DNA of 64,000 bases from Rhizobiales bacterium 2SD (GCA_005502805.1 SCMY01000005.1:124001-188000); one strand, 5' to 3'; shown: positions 19,314-29,391, counted from the first letter of the stretch. Numbers and translations are program-made. Notes: generated from the letters alone by a model not told the origin.

Positions 19314-21581
19314 CTAGACCGGTACCTTCATCTCGGCGGCGAGCGCGGCGAGCAGCGGGCGCAGGCTGGCTGCGCCGTCGGAGGAGGACAGCCAGGCATC
19401 GAGGCGCTGGCGCGCCTTGCCGGTGTCGAGCGCGCGCAGCATCGCCTTGACCGGGCCGACCGAGGCGGATGACATCGAGAAAGAACGGTAGCCGAGCGCG
19501 ATCAGCGCGAGCGTCTCGATCGGCTTGCCGCCCATCTCGCCGCAGACGGTGACCGGGCAGCCTGCCTTGCCGGCTTCCTCTATGATGTTACGCAAGGCGC
19601 GCAGGCCCGCGGCGCCGAGTGGATCGAAGCGATCGGAGACGCGCTTGTTCTCGCGGTCGGCCGCGAACAGGAACTGCATCAGGTCGTTGGTGCCGATCGA
19701 GAGGAAGTCGGCCTCGCGCGCGATCTCGGGCAGTTCGAACAGCAGCGAGGGGACCTCGACCATGACGCCGAGTTTCAGGCTCGCCGGCGCCGGGCGGCCG
19801 TCGCGCTCCAGCATGGCGAGTTCGCGCCGCACCAGCATGCGGGCGCGCAGGAACTCGTTCACCGTCGCGACCATTGGCAGCATGATCTTCATGTCGCTGC
19901 CGGCGCCGGCCCGCAGCAGCGCCCGGACCTGTCCGCGCAGCAATCGCGGCCGGTCGAGGCCGATGCGGATGGCGCGCCAGCCCAGCGCCGGGTTCTCCTC
20001 TTCCAGACGCTCCATATAGGGCAGGACCTTGTCGCCGCCGATGTCGAGGGTCCGGAAGGTCACCGGCCGGCCGTTCGCGACCTTGAGCACGGCGTCGTAG
20101 AGCGCCTGCTGCTCGGCCGTGGTCGGCATATGTTGCGCCACCATGAACTGCAGTTCGGTGCGGAAGAGACCGACGCCCGAGGCGTTGGTCTCTTCCAGAT
20201 TGGCCATGTCGACGAGCAGGCCGGCATTGATCTGCAGCTGGATCTCGACGCCGTCCTTCGTGATCGCCGGCTGCGTCTTGAGCTTGCGATATTGCTCCTG
20301 CTTGCGGGCACGCAGGCGCGCCTTGTCCTTGTAGGCGTTCTCGACATCGGGCTGCGGCCGGATCTGCACCTCGCCGGCCTGACCATCGACGATGACGGCG
20401 TCGCCTGCCTGGATCAGCGCGGTGGCGTTGGCGATCTCGCCGACCACGGGGATGTTGAGCGCACGTGCGACGATTGCGATGTGGCTGGTCGGGCCGCCCT
20501 CCTCGAGCACGACGCCGCGTAGATGCCGCCGGTCATAGTCGAGCAGTGCCGCCGGCCCCATCGAGCGCGCGATCAGGATCGCGTTCTCCGGCAGCTCCTC
20601 GCGCGTCACGCCATTGGACTTGCCGACCAGGGTGCGCAGCAGCCGGTTGGCGAGGTCATCGAGATCGTGCAGGCGCTCGCGCAGATAGGGGTCCGTCTGG
20701 CGCAGCATCTTGGCGCGGGTGTCCGACTGCACGCGCTCGACCGCCGCCTCGGCAGTGAGGCCGGTCATCACCACCTCGCGCATGCGCCGGAGCCAGCCCT
20801 GATCGTGCGCGAACATGCGGAAGGTCTCGAGCACGTCGCGATGCTCGCCGGTATGGGCGACGTCGCCACGCTCGATCAGCTCGTCAATGGCGATCCGCAT
20901 CGTCGCGATCGCTGCTTCCAGCCGCTGCACCTCGCGACCGGGGTCCTCGGCGATCAAATTGGTGATCGCGACGCGCGGCTCGTGCAGCACGGCGTGGCCG
21001 AGACCGACGCCGTCGGCGAGCGTGGTGCCGATGCTGTGGATCGGCCGATCGAGACCGATGGTCGCGCCGGGCTTCGACAGCGCCTTCAGGCCGCCGGCCG
21101 CGATCATCTCGGCCATGATCATGGCCGTGGTCTGCAGCGATTCGACTTCGTCCTCGCTGTAGAGCCGCGAGGCGCGGTTCTGGACGACGAGCACGCCCAT
21201 CACCGCGCCGCCGCGCAGGATCGGCACGCCGAGGAAGGAGCGATAGATTTCTTCGCCGGTCTCTGGTCGGTAGGAGAAGGAGGGGTGGGACTGAGCGTCG
21301 GAAAGCGCCAGCGGCTCCGCCTCGCTGGCGATCAAACCGACGAGACCTTCACCGGCGCGCATGGTGGTGAGGTGAACGGCCTCGCGATTGAGGCCTTCGG
21401 TGGCGTAGAGTTCGAGCGAGCCGTCTTCGCGCAGGACATAGACCGAGCAGACCTCGGCCACGAGGTTGCCGGCGATCACGACGACGAGCCGGTCGAGCCG
21501 CTCCTGCGGACTGACCGGCGCCGCCATCACCTCGCGGAGTCGGCGCAGCAGCACGCCCGATCCCCCGAGTGCGCCTCGCAT
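19314..21581 (-). CDS. ptsP: nitrogen-PTS phosphoenolpyruvate-protein phosphotransferase (EI-Ntr)
   Basis: 755 residues. An N-terminal GAF domain (about 10-165, with FLGVPILRGGAVMGVLVVQ) senses small molecules; in related proteins it binds glutamine. The phosphohistidine is in GGPTSHIAIVARALNIPVVG near residue 375. The C-terminal PEP-binding barrel has the conserved LDIGGDKVLPY, IGTNDLMQFLFA and CGEMGG motifs. It phosphorylates NPr in the regulatory PTS that links nitrogen status to potassium, carbon store and stress control. ATG 21581 is chosen over an in-frame TTG one codon upstream. Confidence 0.95.
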   Translation of the reverse strand: MRGALGGSGVLLRRLREVMAAPVSPQERLDRLVVVIAGNLVAEVCSVYVLREDGSLELYATEGLNREAVHLTTMRAGEGLVGLIASEAEPLALSDAQSHPSFSYRPETGEEIYRSFLGVPILRGGAVMGVLVVQNRASRLYSEDEVESLQTTAMIMAEMIAAGGLKALSKPGATIGLDRPIHSIGTTLADGVGLGHAVLHEPRVAITNLIAEDPGREVQRLEAAIATMRIAIDELIERGDVAHTGEHRDVLETFRMFAHDQGWLRRMREVVMTGLTAEAAVERVQSDTRAKMLRQTDPYLRERLHDLDDLANRLLRTLVGKSNGVTREELPENAILIARSMGPAALLDYDRRHLRGVVLEEGGPTSHIAIVARALNIPVVGEIANATALIQAGDAVIVDGQAGEVQIRPQPDVENAYKDKARLRARKQEQYRKLKTQPAITKDGVEIQLQINAGLLVDMANLEETNASGVGLFRTELQFMVAQHMPTTAEQQALYDAVLKVANGRPVTFRTLDIGGDKVLPYMERLEEENPALGWRAIRIGLDRPRLLRGQVRALLRAGAGSDMKIMLPMVATVNEFLRARMLVRRELAMLERDGRPAPASLKLGVMVEVPSLLFELPEIAREADFLSIGTNDLMQFLFAADRENKRVSDRFDPLGAAGLRALRNIIEEAGKAGCPVTVCGEMGGKPIETLALIALGYRSFSMSSASVGPVKAMLRALDTGKARQRLDAWLSSSDGAASLRPLLAALAAEMKVPV

Positions 21582-21700
21582 CAAGAAAGCCCTCCGCCCG
21601 CCTCCACGGCTGTTTCAGCCGGATACCCCCAGCAGACCTGACACCGCAACCGCTGAGTCGCAAGCGCAAGCTGGGTTAAACTGCCCCTGGCGGGCTGCTT

Positions 21701-23254
21701 CTAGCCAGCCGAGGGAGCGTTCGGCAAGACCTTCGCGTGCACCTGAGCGATCTTACTGTGCGCTCGCCGGTGCGCATGCGAATGGGTATTGCCGCGTGCG
21801 GGTGTGTTGTTTTCGCCCGATTTGCGTGTGCTGCGCGGCGGTTTGGGCCGCCCCGGCGGCACGATGTCGCCGCTGGGGATATCGAGACCGGAGAGCGCGG
21901 CGAGATAGCGAGACGTCCACCAGTCGATGTCGGTCGAGGAAATCGTCGCATAGAGCCGCTCGAACCGGCGAAGCCGCTCCGATAGCGGCATGGCGAGCGC
22001 GGTCCTGATCGCTTCGGCGACTTCATGGGTGTCGAATGGGTTGACGATCAGCGCCTCGCCGAGCTGCTGCGCCGCACCGGCGAAGCGCGAGAGCACGAGT
22101 ACGCCGGGGTCGTCGGGGTTCTGCGCTGCGATATATTCCTTGGCGACGAGGTTCATGCCGTCGCGCATCGGCGTCACCAGCCCGACCTGGGCGCGCCGGT
22201 AGAGGCCGGCGAGGGCGCTGCGCGAATAGGCCTTCTTCACCACACGGATCGGCGTCCAGTCGAACTCGCCGAGCGCGGCGTTGAGCCGGCCGGCGACTTC
22301 GTCCGACATCCGGTCGAGCTCGGCATATTCGGGCACGTCGCTGCGCGAGGGCGGCGCGATCTGCAGCAGGCCGACCTCGCCGCGATGTTCCGGATGATTG
22401 CGCAGGAAGGTACCGAAGGCCTCCAGGCGCTGGACGATGCCTTTGGAATAGTCGAGCCTGTCGACCCCGATCACCAGTTTGCGGCCGCCGAGCGGCGCAG
22501 TCGTCGCCCGCACGGGTTGCGTCGCTGCCCGGACGGAGGCGACGGCGAGCTTGCGGAAGCCCTCGACATCGATGCCGATCGGGAAGGCCTGCACCACCGC
22601 CTCGCGCTGGCCGGTCTTGACCCGGTTGCCCTCGCGGCGTGCGCCGCAGAGCGCCACCAGCCCGCCGATGAGATTGGCGACATCATTCTGGGTCTGCAGG
22701 CCGATGAGATCATAGGCCGTCATCGTGCTGATCAGTGTCGAGGAGAAGGGCAGGGCGCCGAACACATCGGCGGACGGCCAGGGGATGTGATGGAAATAGC
22801 CGATCCGATTGGTGACGCCGCGCCGGCGCAATTCGGCCGCGAGCGGGATCAGATGGTAGTCGTGGATCCAGATGACGTCGTCGGGCTGGAGCAGCGGCAT
22901 CAGCAGCCGGGCGAAGCGGCGGTTGACGCCGAGATAGCCGGCATAGTCGGAGCGACTGAACTCGGTCAGCCCGAGCCGATAGTGCATCAATGGCCAGAGC
23001 GCGCGGTTGGCGAAGCCGAGATAATAGCTCTGGCGCTCGCCTTCGGTCAGGTCGGTGACGGCGTAGCTGACCTTGCCATGCCGCACCGGCTCGACGCTGG
23101 TCGCCGGCTCGGCTTTGGTGCCCCCGCTCCAGCCGAACCAGAGGCCGCCATGCTGTTCGAGCGCCGAGCGTAGCGCGACCGCCAAGCCACCTGCCGCCAC
23201 CTTTTCGCCACGTTCGGGCATGGTGACGCGGTTGGACACGACGACAAGACGCAT
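21701..23254 (-). CDS. otsA: trehalose-6-phosphate synthase
   Basis: 517-residue GT20 enzyme joining UDP-glucose and glucose-6-phosphate. Conserved stretches are MRLVVVSNRV, GWSGG, WIHDYHLIPLA, FHHIPWPSADVF, VDRLDYSKGIVQRLEAF and TPMRDGMNLVAKEYIAAQ. The core ends near residue 465. A further ~50 residues are Pro/Arg/His-rich low complexity with no family counterpart that I know. The gene is divergent from otsB, which carries out the next step, and together they make trehalose for osmotic and desiccation protection. Confidence 0.95.
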   Translation of the reverse strand: MRLVVVSNRVTMPERGEKVAAGGLAVALRSALEQHGGLWFGWSGGTKAEPATSVEPVRHGKVSYAVTDLTEGERQSYYLGFANRALWPLMHYRLGLTEFSRSDYAGYLGVNRRFARLLMPLLQPDDVIWIHDYHLIPLAAELRRRGVTNRIGYFHHIPWPSADVFGALPFSSTLISTMTAYDLIGLQTQNDVANLIGGLVALCGARREGNRVKTGQREAVVQAFPIGIDVEGFRKLAVASVRAATQPVRATTAPLGGRKLVIGVDRLDYSKGIVQRLEAFGTFLRNHPEHRGEVGLLQIAPPSRSDVPEYAELDRMSDEVAGRLNAALGEFDWTPIRVVKKAYSRSALAGLYRRAQVGLVTPMRDGMNLVAKEYIAAQNPDDPGVLVLSRFAGAAQQLGEALIVNPFDTHEVAEAIRTALAMPLSERLRRFERLYATISSTDIDWWTSRYLAALSGLDIPSGDIVPPGRPKPPRSTRKSGENNTPARGNTHSHAHRRAHSKIAQVHAKVLPNAPSAG

Positions 23255-23475
23255 GATGCCTCACTTTTTCGCTGACGCTTGCCGCAAGGGCGCGGGAACA
23301 GAACGCGCGGGCAGGCGTAATGTTTCGTGTGCAGGCCGGCGCCCCGGCCGGATCGCGTCGCCGCCGTGACCGGATCATGGCGACCTCGCGCCAAACTGAA
23401 CCTCGAATGTGGCGATGAGGGGACCGTCTGCCGATTGTCGTCCTTTCGCCCGCTTCGCCTTCTAACCAGAGCGCC

Positions 23476-24273
23476 ATGTCACAGATGCTGAGCCCCGAAA
23501 TCGCCGAGCCTCCCGCAAAAGCCGCTGCCCTTACCGGACAGATCGCGCTGTTCTTGGATTTCGACGGAACCCTGGTCGAGATCGCGCCCTCGCCGGAGGA
23601 TGTGAAGATCGATCGGCGCTTGCCGGGCGCTCTGGATGCGTTGCGGGTCCGGCTCGGCGGCGCGCTGGCCCTGGTGTCCGGTCGGCCCGTCGCCTTCCTC
23701 GACGAGGTGATGACGCCTTACCGCTTCGATACGGCCGGCCTGCATGGCGCCCAGATCCGTCTCGGCGGTGCCGACGCTCCTCTGGCGGCGCCTTCGGAAG
23801 CGCTCCATGCCGCGACGCGCAAGATGGTTCGTTTCGCCAACGCCCATGTCGGCGTCATCGTCGAGGACAAGCGCCAGTCCGTGGCGCTGCACTGGCGGCT
23901 GGCGCCCTCGCTTGCCGACGAGGCGCTGGCGCTGATGGAGCAGGTCTCCGCCGAGCTCGGCCCGTCCATGCGCCTGCAGCGCGGCAAGGCTGTCGCCGAG
24001 CTGGTGCCGGCGAGCGCGAGCAAGGGCGGCGCGATCGATTGGCTGCTACAGCAGGAAACTTATACCGGCCGCACGCCGGTCTTCATCGGCGATGACATCA
24101 CCGACGAGGACGGCTTCTCTGCGGTCAATGCCGCGGACGGCCTGTCGATCCGGATCGGTGGCGGCGACACCTGCGCCCGCCATCGCCTGGCCTCGCCGAC
24201 GGCGCTGCGCCATGTGCTTCTCGAGGCCGCCGAAGGCGGTGACCTCACGCTCGACACCTTCCTCCAGAGCTGA
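23476..24273 (+). CDS. otsB: trehalose-6-phosphate phosphatase
   Basis: 265-residue HAD-superfamily phosphatase. The nucleophile motif is FLDFDGTLVEIAPSPEDV (Asp28 and Asp30), motif II is LVSGRPV, and motif III/IV is FIGDDITDEDGF near residue 200. It removes phosphate from trehalose-6-phosphate. The start is ATG 23476. The 221-base spacer to otsA should hold both promoters; I see no clear box in it. The GH15 gene follows by 14 bases. Confidence 0.95.
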   Translation: MSQMLSPEIAEPPAKAAALTGQIALFLDFDGTLVEIAPSPEDVKIDRRLPGALDALRVRLGGALALVSGRPVAFLDEVMTPYRFDTAGLHGAQIRLGGADAPLAAPSEALHAATRKMVRFANAHVGVIVEDKRQSVALHWRLAPSLADEALALMEQVSAELGPSMRLQRGKAVAELVPASASKGGAIDWLLQQETYTGRTPVFIGDDITDEDGFSAVNAADGLSIRIGGGDTCARHRLASPTALRHVLLEAAEGGDLTLDTFLQS

Positions 24274-24287
24274 TTTCAGGGACAGGC

Positions 24288-26126
24288 ATGACTGTGACGA
24301 CTACCGCCTCGCCGAGAGTGGCCTCGCTCGACCTCGGCGTCATCGGAAACTGCACGATCGCCGCGCTGATCGACCGGCAGGCGCGCATCGTCTGGAGCTG
24401 CTTCCCGCGCTTCGACCGCGACCCGGTCTTCTGCTCGCTGATCGATAACCAGATCGACGATGGCGATGCCATGCCGAAGAAGGGCGTCTTCGCCATCGAG
24501 ATGGTCGGGATGACCCGTTGCGAGCAGAGCTATCTCGACAACACCGCGATCCTGTCCTCGGTGCTTTCCGACGACCAGGGCAATGCGCTGGAGATCCTCG
24601 ACTTCGCCCCGCGCTTCGTCCGCTTCGAGCGCTTCTTCCGGCCACCGCAGCTGGTGCGGCGCGTTCGGCGCATTTCCGGCCGCCCGCGCATCCGCGTCGT
24701 GGTCAAGCCCTGCCTCGGCCTCGGCGAGGAACCGGACGAGATCACCCGCGGCTCCAACCATGTCCGCTTCGTCGGCGCCGACCAGACGATCCGGCTGACG
24801 ACCGACGCACCGGTCTCCTATGTGCTGGAGAGCATCCCCTTCGCGGTCGAGAAGCCGTTCTCCTTCTTCATCGGTTCGGACGAGGCTCTGCGCGCCGAGA
24901 TCGAGACGACCTCGCGCGAATTCCTCGACAAGACCACCGATTACTGGCGCGATTGGGTCCGTTCGCTCTCGATCCCCTTCGAATGGCAGCGCGAGGTCAT
25001 CCGTGCGGCGATCACGCTGAAGCTCTGCTCCTTCGAGGAGAGCGGCGCCATCGTCGCAGCATTGACCACCTCGATCCCCGAGGCGCCGGGCACCCAGCGC
25101 AACTGGGATTACCGCTTCTGCTGGCTGCGCGACGCCTATTTCGTCGTCCACGCGCTCAACCGCCTCGGCACGACGCGGACGATGGAGGATTATCTCGGCT
25201 TCATCACCAATATCGTCGACACCTACTCGGAGAGCGGTGCCGAGCATCTGCCGCCGCTCTATCCGATCACCCGCGGCGGCGAATTGCGCGAATTCGAGGT
25301 GCCAAACCTCGCCGGCTATCGCGGCCACCAGCCGGTCCGTGTCGGCAATGGCGCGGCGACGCAGATCCAGAACGATGGCTATGGCGCGGTCGTGCTTGCA
25401 GCGACCCATTCCTTCTTCGATCGCCGCCTGATCCAGCCCGGCAAGGAGGCGCTCTTCGCCCAGCTCGAACGCATGGGCGAGCGCGCCATCGCGGTCTTCG
25501 ACAAGCCCGATGCCGGCCCCTGGGAGCTGCGCGAGAAGGAAGTCGTCCACTCCTTCTCCAGCGTGATGTGCTGGGCGGCCTGCGACCGGCTCGCCCGCAT
25601 CGCCGGCACGCTCGGCCGCGCCGATCGCAAGGAGTACTGGCGGGGCGAGGGCAAGCGCCTGAAGAGCATCATCACCGACCGGATCTGGAACCAGGAGAAG
25701 GGCCATTTCGTCTCGACCTTCGACGGGGCTGATCTCGATGCGACGCTCCTGCTGATCGCCGAGCTCGGTTTCGTCACCCCCGACGATCCCCGCTATATCG
25801 CGACGGTCGAGGCGATCGGCCGTGAACTCGGCCGCGGCGACCTGATCCTGCGCTACGGCACTGAGGACGATTTCGGCTTCATGCACACCGGTTTCCTGAT
25901 CTGCGCCTTCTGGTATGTCGACGCGCTGCACGCGATCGGGCGCAAGGACGAGGCCAAGGAGCTGTTCGGCCGCATCCTGCAACGCCGCAACAGCTTCGGC
26001 CTGCTCTCGGAGGATGCCGATCTGGAGACCGGCGAGCTCTGGGGCAATTTCCCGCAGACCTATTCGATGGTCGGCCTGATCAATTCGGCGATGCGGCTCA
26101 GCCGGAACTGGGAAGAGGCGTTCTGA
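24288..26126 (+). CDS. glycoside hydrolase family 15 protein (glucoamylase/trehalase type)
   Basis: 612 residues. An N-terminal beta-sandwich domain (about 1-220) precedes an (alpha/alpha)6 barrel with RNWDYRFCWLRDAYFVVHAL near residue 270, HSFSSVMCWAACDRLARIAG near 425, and the C-terminal LETGELWGNFPQTYSMVGL near 585. GH15 inverting enzymes cleave alpha-glucosidic bonds; some bacterial members are trehalases. Its position immediately after otsB, probably co-transcribed, favours a trehalose or malto-oligosaccharide substrate, but this cannot be settled by eye. It has no signal peptide. Confidence 0.9.
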   Translation: MTVTTTASPRVASLDLGVIGNCTIAALIDRQARIVWSCFPRFDRDPVFCSLIDNQIDDGDAMPKKGVFAIEMVGMTRCEQSYLDNTAILSSVLSDDQGNALEILDFAPRFVRFERFFRPPQLVRRVRRISGRPRIRVVVKPCLGLGEEPDEITRGSNHVRFVGADQTIRLTTDAPVSYVLESIPFAVEKPFSFFIGSDEALRAEIETTSREFLDKTTDYWRDWVRSLSIPFEWQREVIRAAITLKLCSFEESGAIVAALTTSIPEAPGTQRNWDYRFCWLRDAYFVVHALNRLGTTRTMEDYLGFITNIVDTYSESGAEHLPPLYPITRGGELREFEVPNLAGYRGHQPVRVGNGAATQIQNDGYGAVVLAATHSFFDRRLIQPGKEALFAQLERMGERAIAVFDKPDAGPWELREKEVVHSFSSVMCWAACDRLARIAGTLGRADRKEYWRGEGKRLKSIITDRIWNQEKGHFVSTFDGADLDATLLLIAELGFVTPDDPRYIATVEAIGRELGRGDLILRYGTEDDFGFMHTGFLICAFWYVDALHAIGRKDEAKELFGRILQRRNSFGLLSEDADLETGELWGNFPQTYSMVGLINSAMRLSRNWEEAF

Positions 26127-26198
26127 GCGAGCGCCGCTATTCCCGGAGCCAGCGCATACGTTCCAGCGGGCGTAAGGAACGGTGACAGGGGGATTAAG

Positions 26199-26570
26199 CT
26201 ACCAGTGTCCGCGCCGCCGGTTCCAAGCGTAAAGCAGGTCGGCGAAGCGGTCATAGGCGAACCGTGTGATCGGGCGAACCAGCGAATGCCCGGTCAGGGC
26301 AGCCAGCCAGGCATCGCCTGGCGTGCGGCGCCAGATTTCGATCGCGACGTCGGCTCCAACGAGGAGCCGGCCCTCCTCATCGACCGCGTGCAGTCGTCGA
26401 CGAATCTCGTCCAAGGTTGCGCCATAGCGGGCGAGCACATCCGGCTCATAGTTGATATCGCGAAACTCGATCGCACCGGCCTTCACGGCGGCAATCAGTC
26501 GGCGCTTTTGGCGCGCGATACCGGCATCGCAGACCGGGCAGCGTGTATTGTACCAGACGACGAAGCTCAC
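26199..26570 (-). CDS. DCC-family (DUF393) thiol-disulfide oxidoreductase-like protein
   Basis: 123 residues with the family CxxC in WYNTRCPVCDAGI (Cys16/Cys19) near a GTG start. RFADLLYAWNRRRGHW at the C-terminus and the DEEGRLLVGADVAIEIWRRT stretch match the DCC family, thought to be thioredoxin-like redox proteins. It follows metW on the same strand by 27 bases, so co-transcription with metX-metW is plausible. Confidence 0.8.
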   Translation of the reverse strand: MSFVVWYNTRCPVCDAGIARQKRRLIAAVKAGAIEFRDINYEPDVLARYGATLDEIRRRLHAVDEEGRLLVGADVAIEIWRRTPGDAWLAALTGHSLVRPITRFAYDRFADLLYAWNRRRGHW

Positions 26571-26597
26571 GAACGCCTCCGGCTGGGGCCTGAAGCC

Positions 26598-27221
26598 CTA
26601 TCCCCGCTTCAACAGGAACACCGCCTGCGCGCCGAACAGGTTCCAGAACCACCAGGGCGCGCTGACGCCGACCCTGCCACCAGAGACATCGAGCGCAACC
26701 GCGCGCTCCTTTTCCGCGCCGACCGTGTCGCAGAGCGCGACGAAGTCGCGGATCGTGCAGAAATGGATGTTGGGCGTCTCCCACCAGGTGTAGGGCAGGG
26801 AATCGGTCACAGGCATCCGGCCCATGAAGAAGACCTGGGCGCGCATGCGCCAATGCCCGAAATTCGGGAAGGAGACGATGGCGCGCCGGCCGATCCGCAG
26901 CATGTGTTCCAGCACATGGCGCGGATTGCGTGTCGCCTGGATGGTCTGCGACAGGATGACGTAGTCGAACGAGTCGTCGGGATAATCGGCGAGATCGGTG
27001 TCGGCGTCGCCCTGGATCACCGAGAGGCCGCGCGCGACGCAGCCGGCGACGCCCTCGGGCGAGAGCTCGATGCCACGTCCGTCGACGCCGCGGGTCTCGG
27101 CCAGCAGCGACAGCAACTCGCCGTCGCCGCAGCCGACATCGAGCACGCGCGATCCCGGCGTCACCATCTCGGCGACGAGGCGCAGATCGATGCGGTTGGT
27201 CTGGGTTTCCGCCAGCGCCAT
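26598..27221 (-). CDS. metW: methionine biosynthesis protein MetW
   Basis: 207-residue methyltransferase-fold protein with SAM-site VLDVGCGDGELLSLLAE (residues 27-43) and the family segments FDYVILSQTIQATRNPRHVL and SFPNFGHWRMRAQVFFMGRM. MetW is needed with MetX for homoserine acylation in many proteobacteria. It begins 2 bases after the metX stop codon, so the two are co-translated from one operon. Confidence 0.95.
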   Translation of the reverse strand: MALAETQTNRIDLRLVAEMVTPGSRVLDVGCGDGELLSLLAETRGVDGRGIELSPEGVAGCVARGLSVIQGDADTDLADYPDDSFDYVILSQTIQATRNPRHVLEHMLRIGRRAIVSFPNFGHWRMRAQVFFMGRMPVTDSLPYTWWETPNIHFCTIRDFVALCDTVGAEKERAVALDVSGGRVGVSAPWWFWNLFGAQAVFLLKRG

Positions 27222-27223
27222 GC

Positions 27224-28402
27224 TCAGATTCCCCTGGCCCGCGCCGCAGCGCCGATGAAGCCGCGCGTCGTCGCGAACAGGTTGGGCTCCTCCAGCAGGA
27301 AGGCGTCGTGGCCCTTGTCGCTTTCGAGTTCGACGAAGGAGACCGAGGCGCCGGCCGCGTTCAGCGCGTGCACGATGGCGCGCGAGTCGCTGGTCGGGAA
27401 CAGCCAGTCCGAGGTGAAGGATGCGACACAGAAGCGTGTCCGCGTGCCGGCGAAGGCTTTGGCCAGCACGCCGTCATGGTCGGCGCCGAGGTCAAAGTAG
27501 TCCATCGCCCGCGTCACATAGAGATAGGAATTGGCGTCGAAGCGCTCGACGAAGCTGATGCCCTGATAGCGCAGATAGCTTTCGACCTGGAAATCCGCGT
27601 CGAAGGTGAAGGTCGGCGCGCTGCGCTCCTGCAGCTTGCGGCCGAACTTGCGGTGCAATGCCGGCTCCGAGAGATAGGTGATGTGCGCGCCCATGCGCGC
27701 GACCGAGAGGCCTTTCGACGGCCGCGTGCCTTCGTCGAGATAGCGCCCCTGGCGCCAGTCCGGATCGGCCATAACCGCCTGCCGGCCGACCTCGTGGAAG
27801 GCGATGTTCTGAGCCGAATGCTTGGCGGCGGTGGCGAGCGGCAGGGCGCTGAATACCCGCGTCGGGTAGCTCGCCGCCCATTGCAGCACCTGCATCCCGC
27901 CCATTGAGCCGCCGGCGACGCAGAACAGGCTGTCGATGCCGAGCGAGTCGACGAGATGCGCCTGCGCCCGCACCATGTCGCGGATCGTCACCATCGGGAA
28001 GGACAGGCCCCAGGGCTTGCCCGTCTCCGGATTGGTCGAGGCTGGGCCGGTCGTGCCCATGCAGCCGCCGAGCACATTGGCGCAGATGATGAAGAAGCGG
28101 TCGGTATCGATTGGCTTGCCTGGCCCGATCATCGCCGTCCACCAGCCGCCCTTGCCGGTGACCGGGTTGCGGCTCGCGACATATTGGTCGCCGGTCAGGG
28201 CATGGCAGACCAATACGGCGTTCGACCGAGCCTCGTTCAAGGAACCATAAGTCTGGTAGGCGATCTGCCAATGCTCCAGCACCGCGCCGGAATCGAGCTG
28301 CAGCGCCTTGTCCGGCCCGAACCGGGCGAGCAGGCTCGACGGCTGGTTGGCTTCGGCCAGCGGGTCGGTGAGAAGGTCGGGAGCTTGCGTCCGGTTCGGC
28401 AT
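27224..28402 (-). CDS. metX: homoserine O-acyltransferase
   Basis: 392-residue alpha/beta-hydrolase-fold enzyme that activates homoserine for methionine synthesis. The nucleophile is Ser166 in [17 protein letters not shown]. The catalytic Asp and His lie in [11 protein letters not shown] and [13 protein letters not shown]. Early motifs [16 protein letters not shown] and [17 protein letters not shown] are typical. Whether it uses acetyl- or succinyl-CoA is not decided here. I searched the 155-base upstream spacer for a SAM-II-type riboswitch and found none. Confidence 0.95.
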   Translation of the reverse strand: MPNRTQAPDLLTDPLAEANQPSSLLARFGPDKALQLDSGAVLEHWQIAYQTYGSLNEARSNAVLVCHALTGDQYVASRNPVTGKGGWWTAMIGPGKPIDTDRFFIICANVLGGCMGTTGPASTNPETGKPWGLSFPMVTIRDMVRAQAHLVDSLGIDSLFCVAGGSMGGMQVLQWAASYPTRVFSALPLATAAKHSAQNIAFHEVGRQAVMADPDWRQGRYLDEGTRPSKGLSVARMGAHITYLSEPALHRKFGRKLQERSAPTFTFDADFQVESYLRYQGISFVERFDANSYLYVTRAMDYFDLGADHDGVLAKAFAGTRTRFCVASFTSDWLFPTSDSRAIVHALNAAGASVSFVELESDKGHDAFLLEEPNLFATTRGFIGAAARARGI

Positions 28403-28557
28403 TCGGATTTGTCTTGTCGCCCGGTCCGTTCGTAATAGCGGACACTACCGATGGCGCGGCTCTTCCCGTCTGTCAACGCGGCGATGCATTGCGAGCGCTT
28501 TGCCAAGGCTCGCGTCGCCCGCTAAGAGACCGGCACGATTAAGGAAGTCTGGCCATC

Positions 28558-29391
28558 ATGACAGAAGCCGCTCCGACCACGCTCGCCGACCTGCGCAGCG
28601 AGATCGACCGCATCGATGCGGCGATGCACGGCCTGCTGATGGAGCGCTCGCAGATCATCGAGACGCTGATCGCGATCAAGAAGACGCAAGTGTCCGGCTC
28701 GGCCTTCCGCCCGGGCCGCGAGGCCGACATGATGAAGCGCCTCGCTTTGCGCCATCAGGGCCTGCTGCCGCTCGACACGGTCGAGAGCATCTGGCGCATC
28801 ATCATCGCGACCTTCACCTTCGTGCAGGCGAATTATTCGGTCCATGCCGACATCTCCGGTGGCGACGCGCCGATGCGCGACAGCGCCCGCTTCCATTTCG
28901 GCTTCACCGTGCCCTTCGTTACGCATGAGGACGCTCGCGCCGTGATCAAGGCGGTGGCGGACTCGGCCGGCGATCTCGGCATCTTCCGGATGGATCTCGG
29001 CGCCAGCGCCGGTGTCTGGTGGCGTGACCTGATCGGCCCTGCCCAGCCCAAGATCATCGCGCGCCTGCCCTTCATCGAGCGGCCCGACCATCCGGCCGGC
29101 ACGCCGGTCTACTGCATCGCCAAGCCGCTGACCGACGCCGCCGTGCGCGAGATCGTGCTCTATGCCGCCCGCGTCGAGCGCTGGTCGGAGCCGCTGCGCC
29201 ATGGCCTTGCCCAGCATCTCGCCGAGGTCTCGGCCAGCGCCGCCGACGGTTCGCATCTGGCGCTGCTGGTGGCAGCCTCCGGCGAAACCCCGGTCGACGC
29301 CATCCGCAGCGCACTCGAACCCGCGGGCCTCAAGGAGCTGACCGAGATCGGCAGCCACGCCGCCCGTTTCGCCTTCAAATCCGTCCGCTGA
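28558..29391 (+). CDS. chorismate mutase (AroQ type) with unassigned C-terminal domain
   Basis: 277 residues. Residues ~8-95 form the AroQ helical chorismate mutase fold ([20 protein letters not shown], then [20 protein letters not shown] with the active-site arginine/lysine pattern). The last ~180 residues resemble the tail of bifunctional PheA proteins but lack recognisable prephenate dehydratase motifs. Chorismate mutase feeds prephenate to phenylalanine and tyrosine. The gene is followed by hisC and tyrC in the same direction, which fits that path. A ribosome site AAGGAAG precedes ATG 28558. Confidence 0.88.
   Translation: MTEAAPTTLADLRSEIDRIDAAMHGLLMERSQIIETLIAIKKTQVSGSAFRPGREADMMKRLALRHQGLLPLDTVESIWRIIIATFTFVQANYSVHADISGGDAPMRDSARFHFGFTVPFVTHEDARAVIKAVADSAGDLGIFRMDLGASAGVWWRDLIGPAQPKIIARLPFIERPDHPAGTPVYCIAKPLTDAAVREIVLYAARVERWSEPLRHGLAQHLAEVSASAADGSHLALLVAASGETPVDAIRSALEPAGLKELTEIGSHAARFAFKSVR

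Noticed and set aside
24276-25982. 568-residue frame opposite the GH15 gene
   Set aside because: GH15 motifs on the plus strand are clear; the antisense frame shows only codon-mirror composition.
28403-28557. SAM-II or other SAM riboswitch upstream of metX
   Set aside because: Alphaproteobacterial met genes often have one, so I looked, but the spacer shows no matching pseudoknot pattern or conserved core.
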